Both the position numbers and the translations under genes were made by a program. A DNA stretch of 53,718 nt, taken from NCBI GenBank assembly GCA_016844935.1, contig JAERTK010000012.1:1-53718 (forward strand). Reading direction: 5' to 3'. Shown in pieces: positions 6,956 to 14,563 of the stretch (position 1 is its first letter; the number at the start of each line of letters is the position of its first letter). The notes below the pieces were generated by a model. That model searched no databases, was not told the DNA's origin, and worked only from the letters and a program-made list of their open reading frames with translations. The stretch comes from Desulfobacteraceae bacterium. GTDB taxonomy: Bacteria > Desulfobacterota > DSM-4660 > Desulfatiglandales > Desulfatiglandaceae.

Positions 6956-8779
6956 ATGAACAACAAAAAAACCATAACAAAATACCCCGAAACCCTTCCC
7001 GGCCTCCTGGCCCTGAATGCGCAAGATTTAGGTGAGTGCATCGGCCTGCGTGAGAAGGACTTAGGTATATGGCAGGAGGTCTCCTGGCGGGAGTACCAGG
7101 AGCGGGTGATGTATTTCTGCCTGGGCCTTGAAGACCTGAGGCTGAACCGCGGCGACCACCTCGCCATCATCGGAGATAACTGCCGGGAATGGATCTATGC
7201 GGATCTTGCGGCCCAGGCCCTGGGAGCGGTGGGGGTGGGGGTTTATGCCACCAACCCGGCCAGGCAGGTGGCCTATGTTATGGGGCATTCAGACGCGGTG
7301 ATCGCGGTGGCCAAAGACCAGGAGCAGACAGACAAGATCCTGGAGGTTAGGGAGTCGCTCCCCAGGCTTAAGAAAATCGTCGTCATTGATATGAAGGGTC
7401 TTCGCAATTACCGAGACCCCATAATCGTCTCCTACCGGGAGGTTGAACAGCGCGGCGCACAGTTGAGCCGTGAGAATCCAGTCCATTACCAGGAGCTGGT
7501 CATGGCCACCCGGCCCCGCGATGTGGCCCTCATGGTCTACACCTCAGGCACCACGGGTCCGCCCAAAGGGGCCATGCTCACCCATAAGAATCTCATCAGC
7601 ATCTGCCACCAGTTTGAACAGATCCTTCCCATGGCCCGGAACGACCAGATCGTTAGCTATCTGCCCCTGTGCCATGTGGCCGAGCGGCTCATGACCCTGG
7701 TACAGGGTTTGAATTTCGGGTATACGGCCAACTTCACCGAAAGCGTGGCCACCGTGAACGAGAGCCTTTACGAGATATCGCCCACCGTTTTTGTGGGTGT
7801 GCCCCGCATCTGGGAAAAAATGCACGCCGGCATTCTGATTAATATCCAGGACGCTTCGCGCCTTAAACGGCACATGTTCGGTCTGTGGATGTCCGTGGGC
7901 AAAAAGGTGCTGGAGCGGGAGGTTAACGGCAGGCCCGGACCCTTGGACCCGCTGTTCAGGGCCTTGGGCCGCTGGTTGTTGTACGGTAAGGTTCTGGACA
8001 AACTGGGACTTAGGCGGGTACGCCTGGCGCTCAGCGGGGCCGCGCCCATCTCGCCTGAGGTCCTGAAATTTTTCCGGGTGCTGGGACTTGAAATTGCCCA
8101 GGTTTATGGCCAGACCGAAGTCACGGGCGTTAGCCACTACCAGCCCGGGGATGATATCCATATGGGCTCGGTGGGCATGCCCCTGCCGGGGGTAGACTGC
8201 AGACTGGCCGACGACGGGGAGATACTGCTGAAAGGGGAAACCCTGTTCGCCGGTTATTATAAGGATGAGGCCGCCACCCGGGCCGCCGTGGTGGACGGCT
8301 GGCTCCACACAGGCGATGTGGGGGAGTTTGACGAGGACGGCAGACTCTATATCACCGACCGCAAGAAAGACATCCTCATCACCAGCGGTGGCAAAAACAT
8401 CGCCCCCTCGGAGATCGAGAACCGGCTCAAGGTGAGCCCCTATGTCAATGAAGCCATAGTGATCGGTGACGCCCGTCCCTACTTAACGGCCCTGATCCAG
8501 GTGGAGATGGACACGGTCAGCAAATGGGCCACCGACCGGGGCATCCCCTTTACCACGTTTAAGAGCCTCTCCCAACAAAAAGAGGTTCGGGAATTGGTGA
8601 AAAAGGAAGTGGATCAGTGCAACCGGGAATTCAGTCAGGTGGAGACCATCAAAAAATTCACCCTGCTGGACAAGGAACTGGATCACGACGACGACGAACT
8701 CACCGCCACCATGAAGGTGAGAAGGACCGAAGTGGCAGAACGGTTTAAGGATTTGATCAACAAAATGTATTCGCGGTAG
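6956..8779 (+). CDS. AMP-forming long-chain acyl-CoA synthetase (FadD/ACSL type)
   Basis: This 607-residue ANL-superfamily ligase activates a carboxylic acid to its CoA thioester via an acyl-adenylate. The ATP/AMP motifs are complete: YTSGTTGPPKGAM near residue 195, YGQTEVTG near 385, and GWLHTGDVGEFDEDGR with the DRKKD and SGGKNIAP elements near 445-485. A C-terminal TATMKVRR matches the catalytic-lysine loop of long-chain synthetases. Length and motifs fit the long-chain FadD15/ACSL branch better than the short-chain one, so an aliphatic or large acid is the likely substrate. Lying between the ATPases and the binding protein of the transporter, it may trap the imported acid inside the cell. 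Confidence 0.88.
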   Translation: MNNKKTITKYPETLPGLLALNAQDLGECIGLREKDLGIWQEVSWREYQERVMYFCLGLEDLRLNRGDHLAIIGDNCREWIYADLAAQALGAVGVGVYATNPARQVAYVMGHSDAVIAVAKDQEQTDKILEVRESLPRLKKIVVIDMKGLRNYRDPIIVSYREVEQRGAQLSRENPVHYQELVMATRPRDVALMVYTSGTTGPPKGAMLTHKNLISICHQFEQILPMARNDQIVSYLPLCHVAERLMTLVQGLNFGYTANFTESVATVNESLYEISPTVFVGVPRIWEKMHAGILINIQDASRLKRHMFGLWMSVGKKVLEREVNGRPGPLDPLFRALGRWLLYGKVLDKLGLRRVRLALSGAAPISPEVLKFFRVLGLEIAQVYGQTEVTGVSHYQPGDDIHMGSVGMPLPGVDCRLADDGEILLKGETLFAGYYKDEAATRAAVVDGWLHTGDVGEFDEDGRLYITDRKKDILITSGGKNIAPSEIENRLKVSPYVNEAIVIGDARPYLTALIQVEMDTVSKWATDRGIPFTTFKSLSQQKEVRELVKKEVDQCNREFSQVETIKKFTLLDKELDHDDDELTATMKVRRTEVAERFKDLINKMYSR

Positions 8780-8788
8780 GAACTCTGT

Positions 8789-8812
8789 CAAAGCGCGGCA
8801 ACCGCCGCTTTG
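8789..8812 (+). other. Hairpin between the ligase and binding-protein genes
   Basis: CAAAGCG and CGCTTTG (with an inner CGG/CCG and one bulge) form a stable stem in the leader of the binding-protein gene. No U-run follows, so this is not a typical terminator. It may protect the mRNA of the abundant periplasmic protein or set its level relative to the ligase. Confidence 0.4.
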
Positions 8813-8858
8813 AGCATATGGGAAAAAATATCGCCAACCAACCAAAAAGGAGGGAAAA

Positions 8859-10064
8859 ATGAGAAAGAGAAAACTGTTTTTAAGCGTTTTGTTGTCCCTG
8901 TGCCTAATCATACCGGCAGGATCCGCTTTTGCCGAGGAAGGTGTCACCGATACCGAGGTAAAAATTGGCGTGGTGAGCGACCTCACCGGCCCCACCGCCA
9001 TCGGGGGGGTGGGCATGGCCGACGCCATTGTCTCCTATTTCAAGGAAGTCAATGAAGGAGGCGGCATCCATGGACGTAAAGTGAAGGTCATCGTGGAAGA
9101 CTGCGCCTATTCCCCAGCCCGGGCGGTTGCAGCCGCCAAAAAACTCATGGCCAAGGACGGCGTATTCGCCTTTGTCTCTCCCTGGGGCACCGCGCCCACC
9201 ACGGCCATGATTCCCCTGGCCCAAAAGGAGAAGATACCCATCGCCCCGGCCTGCTCTCTGGCCACCTCCATATACGATCCGCTGAAAAAATATGTGTTCG
9301 CCGCGGGCACCAACTATGTGGACCAGTCCCTTTTCATCGTGGAATACGTGTTGAACACCCTGAAGATCAAGAATCCCAAAATCGGTATCTTCTGCCAGGA
9401 TGATGACTGGGGTAAGGACCACATAAAAGGTCTTGAAATCGCAAAGAAAAAGTACAACCTGCCCGATTTTAAGGTGCAGACCTATAAATACAACGCCGTT
9501 GAGTTCAAGAGCCAGGTCATCAACATGATGAAGGCCAAGCCCGATGTGGTCATCGTAGCGTCCGCCATCAAAGCGGGCGCGGTGTTTTTGCAGACCGCTG
9601 CCAAGCTGAAATTCAAATCCACTTTCATCAGTAGCAACACCCTGGGTTTTGTTCCCATTTTGAAGCTGTCCGGGCCTCTGGGGGGCAACATGCTGGTGGT
9701 GAACATTTTCGCCATGCCGGGTGAGGATGTCGTTGGCATGAAGAAACTGGTGGCAGCCTCCAAGAAGTACTTTGGCGATAAGTGGATGCCGGCCGGCCAG
9801 AAAATTCACCCCTATTATGTCTACGGCTGGATAAACGCCATGATCTTTGCCGAGGGTCTTAAGAAGGCGGGGAAGAATCTCACCCGGGACGGACTGGTCA
9901 AAGCCATGGAGAGCATCAAGGACTTTGACCCTGAAGGCCTCATGGGCCCGGTCTCCTACTCAGCCAAATCCCATGATACCCCGGGTTATGCCCGCATGAC
10001 CCAGGGCGACGTGAAAAACATGCGGTTCAAAGTCCTCACCGACTGGACCTATATCAAGCAGTAA
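8859..10064 (+). CDS. Periplasmic binding protein of LIV-type ABC transporter (LivK-like)
   Basis: This exported substrate-binding protein of the Peripla_BP_6 family delivers the ligand to LivHM. A Sec signal peptide is clear: MRKRK, a hydrophobic core (LFLSVLLSLCLIIP), then AFA-EEG as the cleavage site. The mature start VTDTEVKIGVVSDLTGPTA is characteristic. It has 401 residues, as usual for the family, and ends with a VSYSAKSHD segment and an aromatic region (DWTYIKQ). A strong AAGGAGGG ribosome binding site precedes the ATG. The close fit to families that bind aromatic or aliphatic acids, and the neighbouring ligase, suggest a carboxylate ligand; the ligand itself cannot be read from the sequence. 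Confidence 0.9.
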   Translation: MRKRKLFLSVLLSLCLIIPAGSAFAEEGVTDTEVKIGVVSDLTGPTAIGGVGMADAIVSYFKEVNEGGGIHGRKVKVIVEDCAYSPARAVAAAKKLMAKDGVFAFVSPWGTAPTTAMIPLAQKEKIPIAPACSLATSIYDPLKKYVFAAGTNYVDQSLFIVEYVLNTLKIKNPKIGIFCQDDDWGKDHIKGLEIAKKKYNLPDFKVQTYKYNAVEFKSQVINMMKAKPDVVIVASAIKAGAVFLQTAAKLKFKSTFISSNTLGFVPILKLSGPLGGNMLVVNIFAMPGEDVVGMKKLVAASKKYFGDKWMPAGQKIHPYYVYGWINAMIFAEGLKKAGKNLTRDGLVKAMESIKDFDPEGLMGPVSYSAKSHDTPGYARMTQGDVKNMRFKVLTDWTYIKQ

Positions 10065-10119
10065 CCCCGTGCGGCTTGGGACCTTGAAAGGCTCCGGTTC
10101 CGGGCCAAAGGCCTAAACC

Positions 10120-11019
10120 ATGGATAGCATTGAACTGACCATTCTCAGCCAACTGGTCTTGAGCGGAATCATCGCCGGCAGCATATACGGGCTCATCGCG
10201 CTCGGTTTTGTGGTGATCTACAAGGCCACCAAAGTGGTGAATTTCGCCCAGGGCGAGATCATGATGCTGGGGGCCTACTTCTGCTACTATCTGGTGGTAA
10301 CCCACCAGATTCCCTTCCTGGCCGCCTTTGCCATCACCCTGGTATTCTCTGCCGTTTTGGGCATTGTCACCGAATTCCTGGTGCTGCGCCCCATGGTGGG
10401 CGAGCCCACTTTTTCGGTGATCATGATCACGGTGGGTCTGGGCACGCTGCTCCGAAGCGCAGTGGGGTTTATCTGGGGACACGAGAACCTGGCCCTGCCG
10501 TCCCCCTGGGGGGATACCACCTGGGACATGGGCATCATGGCCGTCTCTCCGGCGGAAGTGTACACGGTGGCTGCGACCTTTTTCCTGCTGGCTATGCTCT
10601 GGGCCTTTTTCAAATACTCCAAGATGGGTCTCGCCACCCGCGCCACGGCCTTTGATCAGCGCTGGTCCTTTCTCATGGGCATCAATGTGCACAAGGTCTT
10701 TTCTCTGGCCTGGGCACTGGCGTCGGTGGTGGCCGCGGTGGGCGGCGTGTTCCTGGCCTTCATGGGGGGGCTGGAGCCCAACATGGGATTCATCGGCATG
10801 AAGGTCTTTCCGGCGGTGGTGCTGGGGGGGATTGAAAGTATCGGCGGAGCCATTCTGGGGGGTCTTGTGATCGGTCTTTGCGAGAGCCTGGCGGGCGGGT
10901 ATCTGTCCGAATGGTTCGGTTCAGGTGTGAAGGAACTGTCCGCATTTCTGGTTCTTTTGCTGGTGCTGATGTTCAAGCCTTACGGACTTTTCGGCAAGGA
11001 AGAGATCATACGGGTATAG
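10120..11019 (+). CDS. livH: LIV-type ABC transporter permease (LivH)
   Basis: Inner-membrane permease, 299 residues, with eight or so hydrophobic segments. LivH signatures are present: GSIYGLIALGFVVIYKATKV near residue 20, VNFAQGEIMMLGAYFCYY near 38, and the C-terminal FPAVVLGGIESIGGAILGG with VLMFKPYGLFGKEE at the end. It pairs with LivM encoded 19 bases downstream. The start ATG at 10120 has only a weak ribosome binding site, but the protein's N-terminus fits the family. Confidence 0.9.
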   Translation: MDSIELTILSQLVLSGIIAGSIYGLIALGFVVIYKATKVVNFAQGEIMMLGAYFCYYLVVTHQIPFLAAFAITLVFSAVLGIVTEFLVLRPMVGEPTFSVIMITVGLGTLLRSAVGFIWGHENLALPSPWGDTTWDMGIMAVSPAEVYTVAATFFLLAMLWAFFKYSKMGLATRATAFDQRWSFLMGINVHKVFSLAWALASVVAAVGGVFLAFMGGLEPNMGFIGMKVFPAVVLGGIESIGGAILGGLVIGLCESLAGGYLSEWFGSGVKELSAFLVLLLVLMFKPYGLFGKEEIIRV

Positions 11020-11038
11020 CCAGGGCGGAGTCTAAAAC

Positions 11039-12088
11039 ATGCCAAGCGGACAGTTTAAAACCAGTTACAGTGAAGACATCAAAATTTTCCAGACCCTTTG
11101 GGCCAAGTCCTGGCTTTGGGCGTTCCTTGTTTTCCTTCTAGTGATGCCGCTCTTTGCCGACAAGTACACCATTTACATGAGTAACCTGGTGGGAATAGCG
11201 GTGATCGGGGTCCTGGGCCTGAACATTTTGTCGGGATACACCGGGCAGATATCCCTGGGGCACTCAGCTTTTCTGGCCCTGGGGGCCTACTGTCTGACCC
11301 TGCTCACCCTGAAGCTCAACGTGCCCTTCTGGCTGGCACTCCCCCTTTCCGGATGCTTCAGCGCTTTTTGCGGTCTGCTCCTGGCCCTCCCCTGCCTGAG
11401 GCTCAGGGGTCTGTACCTGGCCATCGCCACCTTTGCCTTTTACTTCATCGTCGAATATATCATCACCCACTGGGACAGTCTCACCAACGGCACCAGCGGC
11501 CTCACCGTGCCGGAACCCGAGATCTTCGGACTGGCCATAGATTCGGACATGAAGCTGTACTATCTCATCATGGCACTGGCCGCGCTCTCCATGATCTTTG
11601 CAAAAAACCTTTTTCGCAGCGAAGCGGGACGCGCCTTTATTGCCATTCGGGACAATGACATCGCCGCCGATGTCATCGGCATCAACATCACCAAATACAA
11701 GATCCTGGCCTTTATGACCTGCTCCTTTTATGCGGGCATTGCAGGGGGGCTTTACGCCGTGACCTTGTCCTTCATAGGGCCCGAGCATTTCACCTTCCTC
11801 ATGACCATCGAATACCTGGCCATGGGGCTGGTGGGGGGCATCGGCACCATTGCCGGGACTGTTTTCGGGGCATTGTTCATCACCGCCCTGCCCGAGGCCA
11901 TCCGTTTTCTGAGGGACTGGCTCGGCAACGACTTCCCCTTCCTGGTGAGCCGCATGTCAGACCTGCAATCGAGCATATACGGCCTGGTGATCATCGTTTT
12001 TCTGATCTTTGAACCGAGCGGACTTTTCGGCATATGGCTTCGCCTGAAAAAATACTGGCTGGCCTGGCCCTATTCCTACAACAAATAG
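11039..12088 (+). CDS. livM: LIV-type ABC transporter permease (LivM)
   Basis: Second permease, 349 residues, strongly hydrophobic. The LivM markers are LNILSGYTGQISLGHSAFLALGAY near residue 62, LRLRGLYLAIATFAF, AFIAIRDNDIAADVIGIN (the cytoplasmic loop that contacts the ATPases) and the C-terminal EYLAMGLVGGIGTIAGTVFGA with FEPSGLFGIW. The N-terminus has about 25 extra, charged residues before the first membrane segment. It follows livH directly and precedes a TetR gene by 10 bases, in one probable operon. Confidence 0.9.
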   Translation: MPSGQFKTSYSEDIKIFQTLWAKSWLWAFLVFLLVMPLFADKYTIYMSNLVGIAVIGVLGLNILSGYTGQISLGHSAFLALGAYCLTLLTLKLNVPFWLALPLSGCFSAFCGLLLALPCLRLRGLYLAIATFAFYFIVEYIITHWDSLTNGTSGLTVPEPEIFGLAIDSDMKLYYLIMALAALSMIFAKNLFRSEAGRAFIAIRDNDIAADVIGINITKYKILAFMTCSFYAGIAGGLYAVTLSFIGPEHFTFLMTIEYLAMGLVGGIGTIAGTVFGALFITALPEAIRFLRDWLGNDFPFLVSRMSDLQSSIYGLVIIVFLIFEPSGLFGIWLRLKKYWLAWPYSYNK

Positions 12089-12098
12089 CAAGGCTTTT

Positions 12099-12695
12099 AT
12101 GCGAAACGGACAGCACATATCCCAAAAACTGAAAAACCGGCTGTATCCGGTGGTGTTGGAACTCTTTAGCCAGAAGGACTTCCACCAGGTGAATATGCGG
12201 GCCATATCCAAGGCTTCGGGAGTGAGCATCAGTACCATCTACCGCTACTTCCCTTCCAAAGAAGAACTGCTTTTCGCCATCCTGGACCGGAACCTTAAAA
12301 AGCTCGGCGAAATACTGGAACTGCACTTTGCCGGCATGAAGTCATTTGAGGAGATCGTACGAAAGCTGTTCTGGGTCACCATGGATTTCTACGACCAGCG
12401 CCCTGCTCTGGCCATCACCGCCTTTATCACCGTGCCCACGCGCACCTGGATGCAGCAGAATGCCTTCAAGGTACCAAAGGACACCTTCATAACAATTCTG
12501 GCCTTGGCCCGTGAAACCGGTCAGGTGGACCCACGGGTGGACGTGCGCCGATTTCAGGACTTCTACTACATGGTCTGCTACCGCATGATCCACAGTTGGT
12601 ACTACTTCGGCTGCAAGTGGCAACTGGCCGACGCGGTGCAGGAAGATTATGACCTTTATTGGAAAATGCTGGCCCCTGCCGGCCAGGAAAGCTGA
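12099..12695 (+). CDS. TetR/AcrR family transcriptional regulator
   Basis: The 198-residue protein has an N-terminal TetR helix-turn-helix (residues about 12-58; FHQVNMRAISKASGVSISTI, then YRYFPSKEELLFAIL). The larger all-helical C-terminal half would form the ligand pocket and dimer interface. Co-transcription with the transporter and ligase suggests it senses an acyl-CoA or the imported acid and controls this cluster. Cluster-terminal TetR genes next to acyl-CoA enzymes are often FadR- or PsrA-like in logic, but the ligand cannot be deduced. Its stop lies 4 bases before the next ATG. Confidence 0.85.
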   Translation: MRNGQHISQKLKNRLYPVVLELFSQKDFHQVNMRAISKASGVSISTIYRYFPSKEELLFAILDRNLKKLGEILELHFAGMKSFEEIVRKLFWVTMDFYDQRPALAITAFITVPTRTWMQQNAFKVPKDTFITILALARETGQVDPRVDVRRFQDFYYMVCYRMIHSWYYFGCKWQLADAVQEDYDLYWKMLAPAGQES

Positions 12696-12699
12696 AACC

Positions 12700-13497
12700 A
12701 TGCCCTACAAAAATTTATTGGTGGAAAAAGACGGCCCGGTGGCGGTGGTGACCCTGAACCGGCCCGAAAAGCTGAACGTCCTGAGCCAGCAGTTCATGGA
12801 AGAAATCATTAGTCTCTGCTCCGACTTTCACTTTGATACCGAGACCCGGGTTGTGATCTTCCAGGGAGCCGGCAGACATTTCTCAGCCGGGGTGGATTTA
12901 ATGGATGCGGTGGGCCAGGGCTGGCAAACCATGAGCCAGTTTGAAAAACTTCGCGGCCTTTCCCTTGGGGGGCGCCTGATAACCAGCCTCTGGGAAATGG
13001 ACCAGATCACCATTGCATCGCTCCACGGGGTGGCACTGGGCGGCGGCGCCTGCATGGCCACGGCGTTGGACTTCAGGGTGGGCGGGGCTGATTGCCGCAT
13101 GGGCTACCCCGAGATAAACCTGGCCATGAATCTGAGCTGGAAGGCCCTGCCGATGATTACGCACCTGGCGGGACCTGCCCGTGCCAAACGCATGGTCATC
13201 CTGGGCGAACATGTGGATGCGAAAACCCTGCACCGCTGGGGGCTGTTGGATGAGCTCGTGCCAGAGGATCACAGTCCCTTGGACAAGGCCAGGGAAATGG
13301 CCCGTGCTTACGCGGCCAAACCACCCATGGCCGCCCAGATGATCAAGAAATCTGTGAATCACCTGGTCTCTGCCCTGGATCAGGCGGTGATGCACATGGA
13401 CGCGGATCAATTCCTCCTGGCCGCCGGAACTGAGGATCACATGGAAGGGGTAAGCGCCTTTCTGGAAAAGCGTGAACCGGCCTTCAAGGGGCGGTAG
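12700..13497 (+). CDS. Enoyl-CoA hydratase/isomerase family protein (crotonase fold)
   Basis: A 265-residue crotonase-superfamily enzyme acting on an acyl-CoA. The oxyanion-hole segments HFSAGVDLMDAV and GVALGGGACMATALD are present, and FRVGGADCRMGYPEIN carries the second catalytic Glu position. The first Glu of classical hydratases (GGGCE in mitochondrial hydratase) is replaced, since this protein has GGGACM. Isomerase or another crotonase chemistry is therefore more likely than simple hydration. The ATG at 12700 follows AGGAAAG and sits 4 bases after the TetR stop. It is the last gene of the plus-strand transporter cluster. Confidence 0.85.
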   Translation: MPYKNLLVEKDGPVAVVTLNRPEKLNVLSQQFMEEIISLCSDFHFDTETRVVIFQGAGRHFSAGVDLMDAVGQGWQTMSQFEKLRGLSLGGRLITSLWEMDQITIASLHGVALGGGACMATALDFRVGGADCRMGYPEINLAMNLSWKALPMITHLAGPARAKRMVILGEHVDAKTLHRWGLLDELVPEDHSPLDKAREMARAYAAKPPMAAQMIKKSVNHLVSALDQAVMHMDADQFLLAAGTEDHMEGVSAFLEKREPAFKGR

Positions 13498-13571
13498 CGG
13501 GCACTATTCCGAGGGTTGATATATACTATTGAAGGTCCCCGTAATTTCCACTTACTGACGTTTTTTAGTTC

Positions 13572-13600
13572 TTGACAAGTTGTCAAAAACAATATTATAT
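13572..13600 (+). promoter_or_regulatory. Promoter and operator of the toxin-antitoxin pair
   Basis: A perfect -35 TTGACA (13572-13577) and a -10-like TTATAT (13595-13600) are 17 bases apart. The -35 is inside the perfect palindrome TTGACAA-G-TTGTCAA (13572-13586). Such a site suits autorepression by the antitoxin or toxin-antitoxin complex, the usual control of these modules. Confidence 0.65.
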
Positions 13601-13634
13601 CGACCATTATGTACAATACGAAAGGGGCATTCAT

Positions 13635-13874
13635 ATGCAAACACTTACGATAGGAGAACTGAAAGCCAGTTTTTCGGATGTTTTGAAAAAGATAAGAAGC
13701 GGTCAGGAAATTGTTATAAGTTACGGCAAAAAGCGGGAAAAAGTAGCTGTACTTGTCCCATATTCAGACTATGTCTCTACCCCGGAAAGGAATCTTGGCT
13801 TACTTAAGGACCGGGCCGGATGCATAATCCATGACGACTTTGAGATTAGCGAGAAAGAAATGCTGGCCTCATGA
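13635..13874 (+). CDS. Type II antitoxin, Phd/YefM family
   Basis: A 79-residue protein with the Phd/YefM fold: LTIGELKASFSDVLKKIRSG near the N-terminus, then EIVISYGKKREKVAVLVPYSDY. The remainder (LGLLKDRAGCIIHDDFEISEKEM) is the flexible tail that would wrap and neutralise the PIN toxin. The ATG at 13635 has a GGGG site 8 bases upstream; upstream starts would run through the promoter. The stop overlaps the toxin start as ATGA. It is expected to autoregulate through the palindrome at 13572-13586. Confidence 0.85.
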   Translation: MQTLTIGELKASFSDVLKKIRSGQEIVISYGKKREKVAVLVPYSDYVSTPERNLGLLKDRAGCIIHDDFEISEKEMLAS

Positions 13875-14269
13875 ACATATTACTGGATACCCATGTGTTT
13901 TTATGGTCGCTTTTTACCCCCGACAAATTGAGCAAGACAGTAGTCCGTGAGATAAAGTCTCCGAACAATGACGTGGCTGTCAGTGTAATTTCATTCTGGG
14001 AAATTTCCTTGAAGTATGCACTTGGAAAACTCGAATTAACCGGGGTGAAACCGGAAGAGCTGCCTGATTTTGCAGCTCAGATGAATCTGGAAATATTGCC
14101 GGTTACTACCGCTGAAGCATCTACTTTCCATAAGTTGCCAAGGCTCTCACACAAGGACCCCTTTGACCGTATCATTATCTGGCAGGCTATCCAGCGAAAA
14201 ATGACCCTGGTATCAAAGGATCGCGATTTTAAAGCTTATCGCAAATTTGGGCTTAAAACTTTTTGGTGA
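13871..14269 (+). CDS. vapC: PIN-domain toxin, VapC family
   Basis: A 132-residue ribonuclease toxin with a PIN domain. The acidic metal-binding residues are visible: Asp6 in LLDTHVFLW, Glu44 in FWEISLK, Asp96 and Asp99 in HKDPFDR. The C-terminal LVSKDRDFKAY is typical of the COG3744 branch of VapC. All expected catalytic positions are intact, so the toxin is probably active. It is translationally coupled to the antitoxin by a 4-base overlap. The target RNA cannot be predicted. Confidence 0.88.
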   Translation: MNILLDTHVFLWSLFTPDKLSKTVVREIKSPNNDVAVSVISFWEISLKYALGKLELTGVKPEELPDFAAQMNLEILPVTTAEASTFHKLPRLSHKDPFDRIIIWQAIQRKMTLVSKDRDFKAYRKFGLKTFW

Positions 14270-14349
14270 TAATTAAAATAAATCGAAAACTAACAAAACG
14301 ACCAACCCCATTCTTCACAGCTAAAATATAATAGCGGACACAAATAAAC

Positions 14350-14371
14350 GGGGTCTGTTCCCTATTATGCT
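14350..14371. repeat. Direct repeat, copy 1 of a duplicated MaoC 3' flank
   Basis: This 22-base segment (GGGGTCTGTTCCC then TATTATGCT) matches 15690-15711 with three or four changes. Each copy lies directly downstream of a MaoC gene or remnant on the minus strand. The GGGG...CCC pairing may once have been a short terminator. Confidence 0.6.
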
Positions 14372-14373
14372 AT

Positions 14374-14478
14374 CAGTCGTCCTGCCCGGGCGCCTTCGGG
14401 GGGCTCACCACATACAGATAGTCATCCGATTCGGAAACGGTCCTGGAAAATTGAGTTAGCTAAATATTGAAGGATCAT
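14374..14478 (-). pseudogene. Decayed MaoC-family duplicate
   Basis: Two blocks match the intact minus-strand MaoC gene. Positions 14374-14410 align with 15730-15766 (33 of 37 identical), and 14411-14452 with 16076-16117 (37 of 42). The 309 bases between those blocks in the intact gene are missing, exactly 103 codons. A further small loss near the start removes part of the N-terminus and shifts the frame. The surviving in-frame text reads FSRTVSESDDYLYVVSPPKA. This is a tandem-duplicate remnant and not a functional hydratase. Confidence 0.75.
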
Positions 14479-14502
14479 CCCCTTTTCACTTTGGGATCAA
14501 CT

Positions 14503-14556
14503 ATTTCGCACTGCATTGCAGAATAGTCTTGACTATTTCGCAAAGCAGTGCGAAAT
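14503..14556 (+). promoter_or_regulatory. Inverted-repeat promoter of the first DUF4143 ATPase
   Basis: A 24-base left arm (14503-14526) and right arm (14533-14556) pair with three mismatches around the loop TCTTGA. The -35-like TTGACT (14529-14534) starts in the loop. The ATG at 14564 is exactly 35 bases from its first T. The core AATAGTC-TT-GACTATT is a perfect palindrome and recurs with one change before the second ATPase at 30195, at the same distance. This suggests initiation at or very near the ATG, with binding of a regulator, perhaps the ATPase itself. Confidence 0.6.
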
Positions 14557-14563
14557 CTACTGC

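Noticed and set aside
8904..9809. Antisense ORF of 301 codons over the binding-protein gene
   Set aside because: Its composition is typical of a shadow frame in GC-rich coding sequence.
14511..14521. CTGCATTGCAG, a perfect TGC-N3-GCA site
   Set aside because: It lies inside the ATPase promoter repeat and is explained by that structure. No PHA gene is nearby, so I did not call it a PhaR operator.
14516..14563. TTG start for the first ATPase
   Set aside because: It would be in the promoter repeat, and alignment with the paralogue starts at the ATG at 14564.
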